64,000 bases of DNA from Melastoma dodecandrum (taxonomy: Eukaryota; Streptophyta; Magnoliopsida; Myrtales; Melastomataceae), in contig JARUPY010000588.1 of assembly GCA_029817715.1 (NCBI GenBank), positions 1-64,000 on the forward strand, written 5' to 3'. Below are positions 35,506 to 48,320 of the stretch, one piece after another. Position numbers and translations under genes: made by a program. The notes beneath the pieces are model-generated. The model had not been told where the DNA came from. It saw nothing but the letters and a program-made list of their open reading frames with translations, and did no database searches. Every line of letters starts with the position of its first letter. Within the stretch, counting starts at the first letter, position 1.

Positions 35506-38450
35506 ATGAACCTGTCTAATGTCCTCTGCTTTTTCCTTCTTTCACTTACCGTCATGGCTTTGGTCACAGCCGTCGAACCACTGTCACCACCATCCCTGTG
35601 CCATCCAGATCAAAGAGATGCCTTGTCTCAATTGAATCACTCATTTTCGATATCAGGGCCTCCTCCATTCTATCAACCCGATTTCTGTATGGGCACTTCC
35701 TATACTAAAACGGCCTCCTGGAGGGAAGACGCGGACTGTTGCTCGTGGGAGGGCGTCACATGTGACAATTCAACCGGGGATGTTGTAGGCCTCGACTTAA
35801 CCTGTGCAAGGCTTCAAGGCACCATTGACCCCGACAACTCCCTGTTCTCACTTCGCCATCTCCGGAGCCTCAGTCTTGCTGGAAATCACTTTAGAGGTTC
35901 GAGCAACCCATCGTTGATAATCATGTCCTTGCAGATGATTCTGTTTTAACCTCTCTTTGTCAAACATTTTCAGGCGTGCTTCCTGCCGAAATCTCTCGCC
36001 TCTCGAAGCTAGTTTCCCTCAACCTCTCTTCCATCGGGCTGGAGATTCAAAATCCTACAATTAGAATGCTCATTAGCAACCTAACTGAGATGGAGGAACT
36101 TGACCTTTCGTATAATGATGATGGGGTCATGGTCGCTGCTGCATCCTTGATGAACTTTTCTTCTTCTTTAATTACCCTTCAACTAATTAATTGTTCATTA
36201 GGAGGGAAATTTCCGGACTACATCTTTAAGCTGCCTAATATTCAACTGCTCGGTGTATCCGGAAATAGACTTCTCACCGGCACCCTTGCCGGGTTTAACT
36301 GGAGTAGCAGTCTTTATCTGTTATCTCTCAGAGATTGCTCTTTCACAGGAGAGGTTCCCCGTTCAATTGGCAACCTTCCACGATTGACATACTTGGACAT
36401 ATCAGGGAATAATTTTACTGGTTATGTCGACTTATGGACATTCTCAACCCTAAAGAATCTCCGCTTCCTCGGGATTTCTAGGCCATATGTTTCGGGGGAG
36501 GGTGCTAAGGATGCAGGTCCCATGTTCCCTACACTCTATGGGTTGGCAATACTGGAAGGTAAATTGGATAACTATCCCTGTTTCTTGTCGAGTATGCCGC
36601 AACTGAGGGCACTGTACATAATCAGGAGCATCGTGAATGAATTCCCGAGTCAGTGCATCAATAAAAGCCTCTCGTTCCCTCAGATGCAAACATTGGTCAT
36701 TACATCTTGCAATTTGATGAAGTTTCCGTCCTTCTTGTCTCACTCCAAGGAACTGAGAGTACTAGACCTTAGTGTGAACATGATCGAAGAGATCCCCGGA
36801 TGGTTTGGGAGCATTGGAATAAATACGTTGCAGGCACTAGTTCTTGCAGACAATCTATTCAAGAGAGGACTTCAACTTCCATGGAAGAGGTTAGACACCC
36901 TTGTTCTTCAAAAAAACTTGTTCGAAGGGGCACTCCCTGTTCCTGTTGCACCGTATATACGTGCAATTTATGCGTCACAAAATCGTTTCAATGGAAGCAT
37001 CTCTCCTTCCATATGCCGGCTAATCCATCTGCAATCCTTGGGATTAGGCCAAAATAATCTGACAGGTGCTATTCCACAGTGTCTCCGCAATCTTAGAGAT
37101 TTGCAGTTCTTGGATTTGAACAACAATTCGTTGACTGGGATGCCGCCACTTCCATCACATGCAGCGAGGTACTACTCAGTTTCGAGAAACAATTTTTCAG
37201 GGGAGATCTCAACGTTATTGTGCAACGCAACCAATCTGATGCTCCTTGACTTGTCAAATAATGGTTTCACGGGCACCTTGCCTGAGTGCCTGATTAACGT
37301 CACCATGCAGCTCGTATACTTGAATCTCCGAGGAAACCGATTCCACGGTTCGATCCCAGAGATCTTTCCAAGAGGAAGTAGTTTGACGTCACTTGATTTC
37401 AGCGTAAATCAATTTGAGGGATTGTTACCGAGATCTCTAGCAAACTGCCAAATATTGGAAGTCTTGAATTTGGGAAGCAACAAGATAGTGGATTCATTCC
37501 CTAGTTGGTTGATGAAGCTTCCATTGAAGATCCTCAGTTTAAGGTCTAACAGGCTCCATGGTCCTATAAGCATTTATAAGGGAACTCAGCTCTTGTCCAT
37601 GATACGCGTCCTCGATCTCTCCAACAACAGGTTTGACGGCAATCTACCAGACAGTCTAATCAATGAAATGTCTGGCATGATGCCCGACGATAATTTATCC
37701 AGAGACAACAGGTATAAGCCTGGCAGAGATTCTGGTTATATGATTAGCAGCTTTAATAGTTTCCTGACGACGGGCAGATATGAGCAGTTTTTTTCAGTAA
37801 TGATCGACTTGAAAGGGGTCATGACAGAGATGGAAAAAATCAACATCCAATTCGTGATGCTCGACTTATCCTCTAACCATTTTGGTGGAGAGATTCCTAG
37901 GAACATCGGACAGCTAAGATTACTCAAGGACCTGAATTTCTCTCACAATGGCTTTTTGGGAACGATACCTCCATCTCTTGGGAATTTGATCAATCTCGAA
38001 TCGCTCGACCTCTCTTCAAACCACTTGGTCGGGGGAATTCCAAGGGAACTGACACAGCTTACGTCCCTCGGAGTTTTAGACCTCTCTCGAAACAACCTCA
38101 CGGGCCCTATACCTTCGGGAGGACACTTGAACACATTCTCAAATAGTTCGTTCGATGGGAACCCTGGACTTTGTGGGATTCCACTCACGAGAGCTTGTGA
38201 ACTAGGAAGTGCAGGATCGCGGCCTAGGCCAGAACTAAGGCACAATGAAGAGGACAAGGATGAAGGGTGGTTTGGTTGGAAATACATTGCGATGGGATTT
38301 GGTAGCGGAATGGTGATAGGTATATCTCTAGGATACGTGGCACTCGAAACCGCAAGACCTCTCTGGCTGGCTCGGATGATCATCCGACTAGAAGCGTGTT
38401 GCGGTAACAAGATGAATAGGAAGGCCCTGAGGAGGAGTGCCCGCAGGTGA
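35506..38450 (+). CDS. LRR receptor-like protein (RLP), near-intact copy A with one apparent frameshift
   Basis: From the ATG at 35506: a signal peptide (MNLSNVLCFFLLSLTVMALV), then an N-terminal cap with CHPDQRDAL and DCCSWEGVTCDNSTGDVVGL. About 25 extracellular LRRs follow (typical LDLSSNHLVGGIPREL), interrupted by an island around the SMMIDLKG-type segment (FFSVMIDLKGVMTEMEKIN). The C-terminal cap NPGLCGIPL, an acidic patch, one membrane helix (MGFGSGMVIGISLGYVAL) and a short basic tail complete it. No kinase domain is present, so it is an RLP, a cell-surface immune or developmental receptor class that signals with partner kinases. The frame breaks at 35895-35898 (GGTTCG), where one more T would join both halves in register with copy D. 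The 80 bases before 35976 could instead be read as an intron, with weak signals. It is otherwise full length, about 980 residues. Confidence 0.85.
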
Positions 38451-38894
38451 ATGTGTTGGAACAACTCGTGGTGAAAAACTCCGAATCTCTAATTTGTCTT
38501 GCTCTTTGTATAGTCAAAGTCATGGAGCAAGCTTTTCGTAGACAAGGTGATGTATATTGGCTCCCTACCTGGCAGTCTGCTCGTAAATAAAAACCACTCT
38601 TCGCCTAACTCCAGATATTTGAATCGAAGAGGAAACCAAAGTGAAAGCCGAGCTGCGTAGATTTCAGCAATCCAGTCCCTTAAAATGGTGAATAGCTATT
38701 GCACCTGTGTAACTATTTATTAAGAAAATCGTCCCTTCTCAAAGACATGAGTGCTTGGCATCTCCAACTACAGCTTCGATGAATATCTTTCATACGATCT
38801 CGTCAACAAAATGTTTGCAAGGCGCAAGTGGACAATGGTGATGCTGAATACATGAGGGCTAATTGTTTGTCCAGAACTTTTTTCTTTATTTTCT

Positions 38895-38935
38895 CGGCGA
38901 TGATCTACTTGAAAGGGGTGGAGACAGAGGTGCTT
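38895..38935 (+). pseudogene. Short RLP remnant (DLKG segment)
   Basis: Bases 38897-38932 (ATGATCTACTTGAAAGG, then GTGGAGACAGAGG) match the MIDLKG...E block found in the other RLP copies at 37801, 50041 and 53574. Nothing else of the gene is left here. Confidence 0.6.
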
Positions 38936-39206
38936 ACGATTTTACATTGATTTTGAAACCCTTGACATGTCAAGCAATCCCTTTTAGGGGGAGGAGAGCG
39001 GATGAAGTGGTTTACGACAGGTACGACGAGGCAAAGCGTGCTATCCTTTTGCGCAAGACTCCTCCTGACTGACTCGTTTGCTTTCACCGAAGAAACTTTA
39101 TCGATTTCTTACTCTTTCTCTTAACGATTACTGTCTAATTAATGTATGTCCTCTTTGCGAGATATATATATTTATATCAATCCAAATTCGACCACTTGAG
39201 TATTGA

Positions 39207-40137
39207 ACATCATCATCATCCTCTGCATCTTTTTACCAAGTCCTGCCTTCACCATCCTCCTCCTCCTGCCGTCCACACCAGCGGAATTCCTTGCTTCGTT
39301 TTGAAAACTCCTTCTCTATCCCACCATCATCACTACCTCCTCCTATTCCTTTCCTCGATTTCTGCATTAATGCTCTCTACCCTAAAACTGCCTCCTGGAG
39401 GGGGGATGAGGACTGCTGCTTGTGTGACGGCGTCTCTTGTGCCGATTCAACTGGCGATGTCCTAGGACTTGATTTGACCTGTGACAGTCTTCGAGGCCAC
39501 ATTGATTCTGTCAGCACCCTGTTCTGTCTCCACTCCCTCTGTAGCCTCAGCCTTGTTGGAAATGACCTCCTTGGCCCGACCATCCTGCCAGAGATTGGCG
39601 TGTTCACGCGATTGGCATACCCTAATCTCTCTTCGTCAAGGCTGATTTCCCTTGATCTCTCCGGTAACTCCTGGCTTGAGATGCAAGATCCTACCATGAG
39701 AATGCTCGTTGGGAATCTGACTAAGCTTGAGTAACTCCATATTTCTGATGTCGACCTGTCCATGGTCTATATCTTTCAGTCCAAATCATCGGCTTATTCA
39801 GGAATATCCATTTCTCAGCACAAAAGGTCAGTTTGATTCCCTTCGTCAATCTTCCATTAATCTCTCTTGGCCGTCGACTGTTTCAGCTCCTGCTGCATTC
39901 CCCAAGCAAAATCAGCCATATGTTATAGAGTTTATAGAAATCAACAAAGGTTTTCTCGCCTGAAATATCTGGGACGGTGGGGCTTTGACTGGTGTATCTC
40001 TGTTCCTAAATCTACCGGATCAAGGTATCCTCATCAAATCGTTCAACTAGGAGGAACGCGACCTCTACCTTTTCCTAAAGTCGCTGTCCCAAACAGATTT
40101 AATGGCATGTCTCACATAAACCATATAGTCGCAAGGA
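39207..40137 (+). pseudogene. RLP copy B, truncated and interrupted by a copia element
   Basis: The 5' part aligns with copy D by eye: a frame-broken signal peptide at 39207-39290, LRFENSFSI, then TASWRGDEDCCLCDGVSCADSTGDV (39385-39460). LGLDLTCDSLRGHID, GNDLLGPTILPEIGVFTRLAY and, after loss of about 15 residues, LISLDLSGNSWLEMQDPTM follow. TKLE ends in TAG at 39732-39734. Past that only scraps are readable, for example VPNRFNGM near 40095. The 5' LTR of the copia element starts at 40138. It is clearly dead: internal deletion, stop, frameshifts and truncation. Confidence 0.85.
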
Positions 40138-40434
40138 TGTTGAAAATAAAATTAATTATGATGAAGAAGTCTAAGAGTCGAAATGACAAAAATCATCTGA
40201 GGAAGTCTCGGAATGTCAAAAGTCATTTGGGAAGTCCAAGAGTCCGAAGGCTAAGATTCGGAAGTCCAAGAGTCTTTTCTTTTTTTATGTATAAATAGCC
40301 TAGTTTTATGAAAAGAAGATGAAGAGAGTCATCCCCTTTTAAAAAATTTATCAGTTGTATCAAGTGAGTTAGATAGTGAGTGTCATTCAATTCTTCCAGC
40401 GTATTGTAGCGAGTGTCCACCAACGTTTCCAACA
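40138..40434 (+). repeat. 5' LTR of the copia element (297 bp)
   Basis: It starts TGTTGAAAATAAAATTAATT and ends CAACGTTTCCAACA. Inside are several AGTCCAAGAGTC-type short repeats and a TATAAATA at about 40292. Confidence 0.85.
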
Positions 40435-41852
40435 AAATGGTATCAAAGCAAGGGTGCCTTTAAGCTTCCAATATCCGAGTCTTACAAATGACAACTACAA
40501 TAGTTGATTTATCCAAGTGAAGGCGATACTCGATTTCCAAGGTACGTGGGAAATCGTCAGCGATGGGTTTTCCGAACCTGAGGAGGATGATGAGTTGGCC
40601 CTTATTCAAATGTTCGAGAAGAACAAAAATAAGGGCCGGCATGCTCTATCAATCATCCACCAGTATTTAGATTATGCTGCTTTTGTAAAAGTAGCAAATG
40701 CCTCAACTTCGAAGGAGGCGTGAGGAATTCTCGAAAATTCTCACAAAGGAGTCGATAAGGTAAAGAAGTTGCCGTTTCAACTCTTATTGGGAGAATTTGA
40801 AGCTCTTCGTTAGGAAGTGTCGAAGTCTATTTTAGACTATTTTACGCAAGTCTTGTCCATCGTCAATCAAATGAAGAGAAACGGTGAAAGTATAGAAGAC
40901 GTTTGAGTGATCGAGAAAATTTTACGTTTTCTACATCCTAGATTTGATCATGTTATGGTTGCAATAGAGGAGAACATAGGTTTGGAGAATCTTTCCGTTG
41001 ATGAATTAAACGGATCGCTACGGCTGCACGAGGAGCAGATGAACAAACAAAAGAAAGAGCGATTGTAGCAAGTCCTTCAATTTAAGAATTCGTTTGGCGA
41101 AAAGGGGAGCGTGGTTCACCGAGGTCACATTATTCTAGTGGTGACGGTCGAGGTTGCTACAGAAATCAAGAATTTGAGAAAGCGAACCATGAAAAACCTC
41201 GAGAAAATCAGAGAGATCGTGGTAGAGGAAGAGAAAGAGAACGCGGACGAGGACGAGGAAGATATATATATGAGAGAGAGTGTATGACAAATCGTAAGTG
41301 GAGTGTTACAATTGCCACAAAAAGGGTCACTATGTCCGTAACTACTGATACACCATGGACGCAAAAGAAGAAGTCAATCTGGTCAAGGAGAAAGAGGAAG
41401 AGTCGACGTTGTCGTTGGCGCTCAACCAAGAAGCTGATGGAGAAGGAAGCCAATGGTATCTCGGCAACAATGCAAGTAAACACATGTGGCGACAAATCAA
41501 AATTTGTGGAGCTTGAAGAAAAGGTGACTGGGAGTGTCACGTTTGGAGATGCTTCGAAAATTCAGATTGAAGGCAAATGTATCATTTTGATTTGGTTGAA
41601 GGATGGTACTCACAAGTTTATTTCCGATATGTATTATGTCCCTAGATTGAAGAGCAATATTTTGAGTTTGAGACAACTGATGGAAAAGGCTACCATATTT
41701 TGATGAAGGATCGTATTCTTTGGCTATGGGACGGGAGCGAAAACTTGATTGCAAAGGTGATGATGTCAAAAAATAGGATGTTTTTCCTCCCTATACAAAT
41801 CGAAGAGCCGAATTGGTTGCAAGTATGTGTAAAGGATCCATCGTGGTTGTGG

Positions 41853-44800
41853 CGGGTGATCCCGTTTCCAGTTCCATTTAAAATGGATATCCTCCCTTGA
41901 CGATAAGGCTTCGAATTCTGAAAACAAGTCGGAGTCGCCACTAACTTATTTTAAGTTCAAGTTAGAAAACTATAGAGATTCGTTAAGGTTCGGGAATTAG
42001 AGATTACTAAATCGCATACATCACATAGAAAAGGGAGGCTTTTATCGTGTGTTCCCAATGTATGAATTTATTTGACCTCGGTTTTAGAAAAAAAGTTGTT
42101 TGATATTAAAAAAAATGATTTCGAGCTCATTAATGATTAAAATGTCTATATGAATAATGTTTATGAAAATATTTCTTCTTAAAAATTGGATTTTCGGGCA
42201 AAAATACAAGCAATAATAGATTTATTAATGCCCTTAATAATTTTTGAACCAAAAATAAATTCAAGGGAGAATCAGGTGTTTGTACCATTTCTCACTTCCT
42301 ATGGAACAACCCCGTTAGCGTTTATACCTCACGGAGCCGTTTTTAGAATAGGTCTACGACGAACCTGGGGAGCCGCGATGCCGTAACGTTGGTGAGTGCG
42401 AAGCCATTTTCAGAGGGTCTTGATCTTTGAGAATTCAAATAATCCCTCGAATACTTTATTATCTTGAATACGTTGAATGAGGTGCATGCCTTGGTTGTCC
42501 GCAAGGCACGCCCCCATAATATCTGTATAAATACCAAGGAAACGAAGTAGACTGTTGGAATAAAAAATCGATCAAGCTTTACAACGTAAATAATAATAAT
42601 AAATTAACTATCCCCTTGAAATAATTTTAAAAGGGTAGGCCACACGAATAATGAGAATCTTAGAAATAATCAAGATACCTTTAAACATGATTTCTTCTTT
42701 AAAATGACATGGCTTAGTTATGCATATGACGAATAATGAAGCATCTGGTATAACTTGAAATCAACACGTCTTAAATCAACTCACACAATTATAAGGAGTA
42801 AAAGATTAAATTGGGAACCCGTTTAAGACGATGAAGCAAAGAATAAAATTGATGATCAAGCTACAAACCCACGGACGCAACAATTATTATAAAATAACAA
42901 CCCACGATGGAGTGAAGCGAATAATAATAAATGGAACCTAAGGAGAAATGAAAAAAAAACTTACCAAATGTCGGGACAGAGCTCTCTGCTCCTGTCATTT
43001 GACAGCGAACCTCTCTGGCGTGGGATCTCCATTAACGTGACACAGTTGGCTATCGTGGGCATGAGAAAAGCCGATAGGGAGTCGCAAAAGAGAGGGGGTC
43101 TGATCGAGAGCTGGGGAAGGTCAGCTACCGGTGCTAGCGCTGGAGGGATGGCAATCGACTGGGTCCGGATGACTTTAGTGGTAAGGGAGAACAGGAAGCC
43201 GTAGATGGGTTGTTGTCGGGGCACCGACTAAGAGGCGACATGGACACCTTGGGAGGCTTTGATACAAGAGGCGAGAAAACGATCGCCGGTACGGCATCGG
43301 GTTCTGTTGCTCCGGTCGGAATCACCTATGTTGGATGCTGGTGCGGCTCATTCAGCAGATTCTAAGCTCATGCTCGCTGTAGGTTCCTGAAACTCTCGAG
43401 ATATTTATTCAATGACTATCTTGGCTAAGGAGTCATGTAAAATGTTATTTGTCTCCGTCCCAGAAGCACAAGTTACCGAGTTATTTCGGGAAACCCGAAT
43501 TTGGCGTCGAACAGGCTGGAGCTGATGCATTGTACATAACATTGGTTGTGTTCGATCATGTACGAAGTAAAATCTGTGCTGTTGACATTTTTCTTCCTTT
43601 CAGACTATGCTCCGGCAGTATCGCTTGCTTTACAATCCTTCATGATAGTTGGAGTGATTACGACATCGTTGACTGTGGCTCTCTTGTCCTTCTCCGCATT
43701 GACTGCTTTACAATCTTGCAGCATGTGCTCCCGGATTTTGTGAGGGTGGCATTTATCCGAACCCGCCAGTGAACCTCCAGGTATTTATTCTCTCGAGCTG
43801 GCTCTCGAAGAACCAATCACTCGAGTTCTCCGAGACGGTGCAAGGCCTCTGGTGGCTGATCCCACATGAGAAACTTCCATGGAAGACAGGCCACGAAACA
43901 CCATGGCCTGGTGATAGATGGGATGCATTTAACTGGGCAGAACTTGCTGCTCATGGGAATAACATCACAATTTGTTGCTCCAGCCCATGTGCCGACTCCA
44001 GAAAGCGGCATGCTTGACGTCAGCAACAGAGTTATTGTGGGTTGCCATCGGAGGAAGCTTAATAATCATTCATCTCTTGTTACTGCTTCTGCTGAGATTG
44101 CGAATGGGTTCACGTCCTCGTGGATTGTTCTCCATTCCTAGATTTGAGCTCCTCCTCCTCGTTAGGTGCTCCCGGGCATCTCTCAGTCATATGCATTAAC
44201 GATCCATGGTGGAAACTAAAGTTTTCCGTGAACTTAGATTTAATAGGAAAAGAACAATAGTTTGTCTTTAATCGTGTAGGCAGAAGGATAAAAGGGATAA
44301 CAATAGTTTGTCTTTAATCGTGTAGGCAGAAGGATAAAAGGGATTCTTGTTGGGGCGCTCCTGCTGGCCATTCCAGTTGCCTTTGTGTCGGCATTGTGTC
44401 TTTTCCTCGCGTTCATGGTCTTCCCTTCAAGCTTCGTGCTGTTCCAAGAAATCAAACATCTGAGAACACAAGAGCCGTGGCACAAATGGCTACCCTCCTT
44501 CGTTGTTGGGCCACCAGCACTCGGGAAGTGGTTTTACGGGGATGGCAGCCCTTCTTTCGCTTCTTGGTTTGTGTCGCGGATTGTGAAAAAATAAAAATAA
44601 AAAGAATCGAAAGTAGAGAAATCAGTCTGATTAAACGAAAGTAAAGGAAAGAAATTACCGGATTGTCAGGTAGCACAAGTCGCGGACGGAGTCATTGAGC
44701 GTCTGCGTTCCAGGGGAGACGAGTTGGGGGTCGTGTCGATGAATGAAGAGAGGCTCGGCCAGCTGGGATATGACCTGATGCAATTCCTACTGAGAAAACC

Positions 44801-44985
44801 GAGAAGAGAACCCTACCTTGGACGACGAAGCCTTTTTTTCCTGTCTCTCTTAAGCGTGCCTTACACTATTATAGGGAGAAGAATTATTCTCAAAATTAGA
44901 TTTTTTATGATCTTGTGGGATTTTCAGTGATTTTTTGATTATTTTTAGTGATTTTCGATGATTTAGAAATGTTTGGGTTATAACA
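41853..44985. mobile_element. 3.1-kb insertion nested in the copia element, carrying host-like gene pieces
   Basis: The copia frame stops after SWLW at 41852 and resumes with the expected next residues (YMMMRHLNLGG) at 44996. The flanks GTGGTTGTGG (41843-41852) and GTGGTGTTGG (44986-44995) look like an imperfect 10-bp target duplication. The left end carries a GGAGTCGCCA tract (41911) that also occurs in the 55-63 kb element, and the right end read in reverse starts TGTTATAACCCAAA, close to the TGTAATACCCCAAA start of that element. The interior holds pieces that look like exons of a membrane protein: YAPAVSLALQSFMIVGVITT after a CAG acceptor (43605), WDAFNWAELAAHGNNIT (43919), and ALLLAIPVAFVSALCLFLAF with FPSSFVLFQEIKHL (44353-44460). 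I do not recognise the source gene. Confidence 0.65.
44253..44344 (+). repeat. Perfect 46-bp tandem duplication
   Basis: AACAATAGTTTGTCTTTAAT begins at 44253 and again at 44299, each running to AAGGATAAAAGGGAT. No difference is seen between the copies. It straddles a likely splice acceptor (GTGTAGGCAG) of the captured membrane-protein piece. Confidence 0.92.
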
Positions 44986-47195
44986 GTGGTGTTGGTATAT
45001 GATGATGAGACATCTCAATCTCGGTGGCTTGAAAATGATGTTCGAATATAAGATGGTGAATGGGATGCCTTTGATCGATCAGGATCAACTTTGTGAAGCA
45101 TGTCTTCTCAACAAACACGTAAGAAAAAGCTTTACGAAAGAAGCAACGTCAAGAGTAACGAAGCTGTTCGAATTAATTTATGCCAATGTTTATGGTCTGA
45201 TCAAGCCGTCGTCTTATGGTAAAAGTAATTATTTTTTACTTTTCATCGATGATTTTAGCCGGGAGACTTGGGTTTATTACTTGAAAGAAAATTCTGAGTG
45301 TTTGACGTTTTTAAGATATTTTAAGGCTTAGGTCGAGAGAGAGTGTGTTAATGTAATTAGGTCTTTGAGAACCGATAGAAGACAAGAGTTAATTTCTGGT
45401 GCTTTTAACCGTCTTTTGGGAAGAACATGGTATAAGGCGCTTCGTCACGGTTCCAAGATCACCGCAACAAAACGGAGTGGCTGAAAGAAAGAACCGGACC
45501 ATCCTCAACATGGCAGAAGCATCATGAAAAATAAGAAGATGCCTAAGGTGTTTTAGGCGGAAGCAGTGGCTTGTGCGGTGTATCTCATCAATCGTTGTCC
45601 GACCGAAAGCATGAAAATTAAACACCCATTGAAGCATGGAGCGAGAAGAAGCCAAATGTATCTCACTTAAGGAGTTTTGAGAGTGTTGCTTACAAGCATG
45701 TGGCGGATCAAGAGAGAACGAAGCTTGACGACAAAAGCGAGAAATTTATGTTCATCGGCTATTACGGAAAATCAAAAGGATACAAGCTCTACAATCCTTT
45801 CAATGAAAAATTATTGAGAGTCGTAATGTGGAGTTTGATGAAGATGCTTCTTAGAATTGGGAAGCACAAGAAGATGTCGTCAACTGATTTCTTCCATTCA
45901 TCGATGAGGAAATTCAAGGAGAAGAACCATGGCAGCTCGTAGTTCCTCCGATGACGCCTAACGCATCTCTTAGTGTATCTTCATCAAATGGAAACTCTAA
46001 TGAAGGACCACGAAGGATGAGAACTATTTGAGATCTTTACGATAACATGGAGGTAATCGATGATGTCTCTATGTTTTGTCTTTTGACGAAACAACGCCTT
46101 TGAGTTTTGAAGAAGCTAAAAGGTGAAGAAAAGGAGACAAGCCATGGACTAGGAGATTCGAGCCATTGAAAGGGACGACACATGGGAACTCACTTCTCTT
46201 CCCAGGGGCCAAAAGTCGATTGGTGTGAAGTGGATATTCAAAGAGAAAAAGAACGCGAAGGAGTCGTGGAAACATATAAAGCGAGACTTATCGCCAAGGG
46301 TTATGCACAATAACATGGAGTGAACTATGAGGTGGTATTTGCTCCTATTGCTCGTTTACAAATAATCAGTTATTTTGTTTTGTTTGCGGCATAAAAAAAC
46401 TGGAAAATATTTCAATTGGATGTGAAGTCGGCGTTTCTTAACGATTTCCTTTAGGAAGGTGTCTTTGTCGAGCAACCAATAGGCTACGTGGTGAAAGGAC
46501 AAGAAAAAAAGGTTTTGAAGTTGAAGAGGGCTTTGTACGGTCTTAAGCAAGCGCCTCAAGCATAGTATAGTCGAATTGATGCATATTTTCGAGAGAAAGG
46601 TTTTACAAGATGTCCTCATGAGTATTCACTTTATGTGTAGATGGATAAAAATGGAGATTGTTTGTTCATTTGTCTCTACGTGGACGATCTTACTTTGATT
46701 TCTAACTATTTTATTCATCGTCGAAGGAATTTTAACTTATTGGATACAGCAACAGCGATTTTGCCGGCGATTTAGATGATCGGAAAAGCACAACTGGATT
46801 TGTGTTTTATGTGGGGTCTAATGCGATTTTGTGGAGTTCGAAGAAATAGACGATCGTCACGCTATCTTCCTGTGAAGCTGAATATTTCGCGATTATTACA
46901 TGTGCTTGTCATGCAACCTAGCTATGGAGAATGTTGGAGGAGATAAGCTTGTCAGAGAATGAAGTAACCACAATTTTTATCGACAACAAATCTGCTCAAG
47001 CTTTGGCAAGAAATCCTTTTTTTCATGATCGAAGTAAACATATTGATACTCGCTATTACTTCATCCGAGAATGTGACACGAAGAAGGAGATCAAACTTAA
47101 ATGTGTGAAATCTGCCGATCAAGTTGAGGTTATTTTTACGAACCCTCTTGGAGTGAATGTTTTCGACAAGATGAGGAGCCTGCTTGGAGTCGAAG

Positions 47196-47397
47196 TGTTG
47201 AAAATAAAATTAATTATGTTAGGGCCCAAGGAAGTCCAAGAGTCGGAATGGCAAGAGTCATCTGGGACATCCAAGAGTCGGAAGTCTAAAAGGAGAGTCT
47301 TCCCCTTTCAAAAATTTATCGGTTTGTCTTATCAAGTGAGTTAGAGGGTGAGTGTCCGTTGATTCTTCCAGCGTGTTGCTCACCAACATTTCCAACA
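47196..47397 (+). repeat. 3' LTR of the copia element (202 bp, internally deleted)
   Basis: It has the same termini as the 5' LTR (TGTTGAAAATAAAATTAATT ... TTTCCAACA) and the shared block TATCAAGTGAGTTAGA. It is about 95 bp shorter because part of the middle, including the TATA region, is missing. Confidence 0.85.
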
Positions 47398-48320
47398 ATT
47401 AAGCCCCTCTTTTGTATGATTTTCCAATTGTTGATCTTCCTAAACCTTGAGTTCGCGGACCGGAACGATGTCACAATTTCGATACTTTGAGAATCTCTTC
47501 CCAGTTTCGAACAATAATTTCGAGCTAAATATCGAATTCCGCATTCGTTTGCCAAATATTCCCAATTTGTTAGTCAACGGAATCGCTTCAAATATGATGT
47601 TAGGAAATAAAAATCCTTGTATAGTTTAGTCACTATTATTAATTTTTAAAAAAAGTTTATATAAGAAGAAATTTTAGGATTGAGGGAGTGTCATTTGATA
47701 AATGAATGGAAAGAAATGCCTTAAGCTTTAAATATAATTCACAAATGGGAGGACAACTCTGAAAAGTCATCTTTCAAGGCAAGTTGAGGGTGTTGGCGTC
47801 TCCGACGGGGTTAAGAAGACTTCTGACCCTGGTGGGGATTGTTAATAATAATTAATTGAATGTGGATTTATGTTTGATCCCCCCTCCCCTTTTAAAATGC
47901 CGTGTTGTCTGCTTAATAACTTTTTAAAAGATATTTGTTACTTTTCAGTAACAACCAATCAGGAATAATAAGTATCATATTTGATCTCAGTAGAAATCAA
48001 AGGGTCCATTGCCAATATCTGTATCAAATTGTAAACAATTTGAAGTATTGGATATTGGCAACAATAAAATAACTGGTTCGTTCCCCATTGTTTGGGAAAT
48101 CTTAGTTTAATAAGAAATATTGTTAACTTATAAGAAAGCTTATGACTGTAGCAGAATGCGCTCAGATCAATAGAAAGAGGCATCAAATACTTGTATTTGA
48201 TTCACAAATTACTTCAACCATATGTATATATATATAGACATTAAATTCTATTCTTCCCATACAGACCGTCCCCATCGTTAAATGCCGTCTCCGATGGGTT
48301 TTGGAAAGACTTGGATGAAT
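47398..48320 (+). pseudogene. RLP debris: upstream block and an LRR fragment
   Basis: After the copia element, 47785-47960 resembles the upstream block of RLP copies C and D (GTCTCCGACGGGGTTAAGAAGACTT, TTTAATAACTTTTT-like and GATATTTGTTACTTTT words). Bases 48030-48112 read as an LRR piece (FEVLDIGNNKITGSFPI), matching LEVLDVGINKIEDTFP in copy D. A second scrap of the upstream block is at 48283-48313. No open gene remains. Confidence 0.65.

Larger units (their letters stand above)
40138..47397 (+). mobile_element. Degenerate Ty1/copia retrotransposon with both LTRs
   Basis: The element is bounded by LTRs starting TGTTGAAAATAAAATTAATT and ending TTTCCAACA. A primer-binding site (TGGTATCAAAGC) follows the 5' LTR at about 40438. 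Gag is at about 40517-41060 (GTWEIVSDGFSEPEEDD, FDHVMVAIEE). The protease region has SKHMCGDKSKFVELEE and MYYVPRLKSNILSLRQLMEK. GAG-pre-integrase and integrase follow the nested insertion (HLNLGGLKMM, CEACLLNKHVRKSF, FLLFIDDFSRETWVYYLKE), then reverse transcriptase (SIGVKWIFKEKKN, LDVKSAFLND, ALYGLKQAPQA, YVDDLTLIS) and RNase H (GDLDDRKSTTGFVFYVG, SSCEAEYFA, HIDTRYYFIRE). Many in-frame stops and a deletion between RT and RNase H make it inactive. The flanking 5-mers AAGGA and ATTAA do not match, so no target duplication is visible. Confidence 0.92.
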
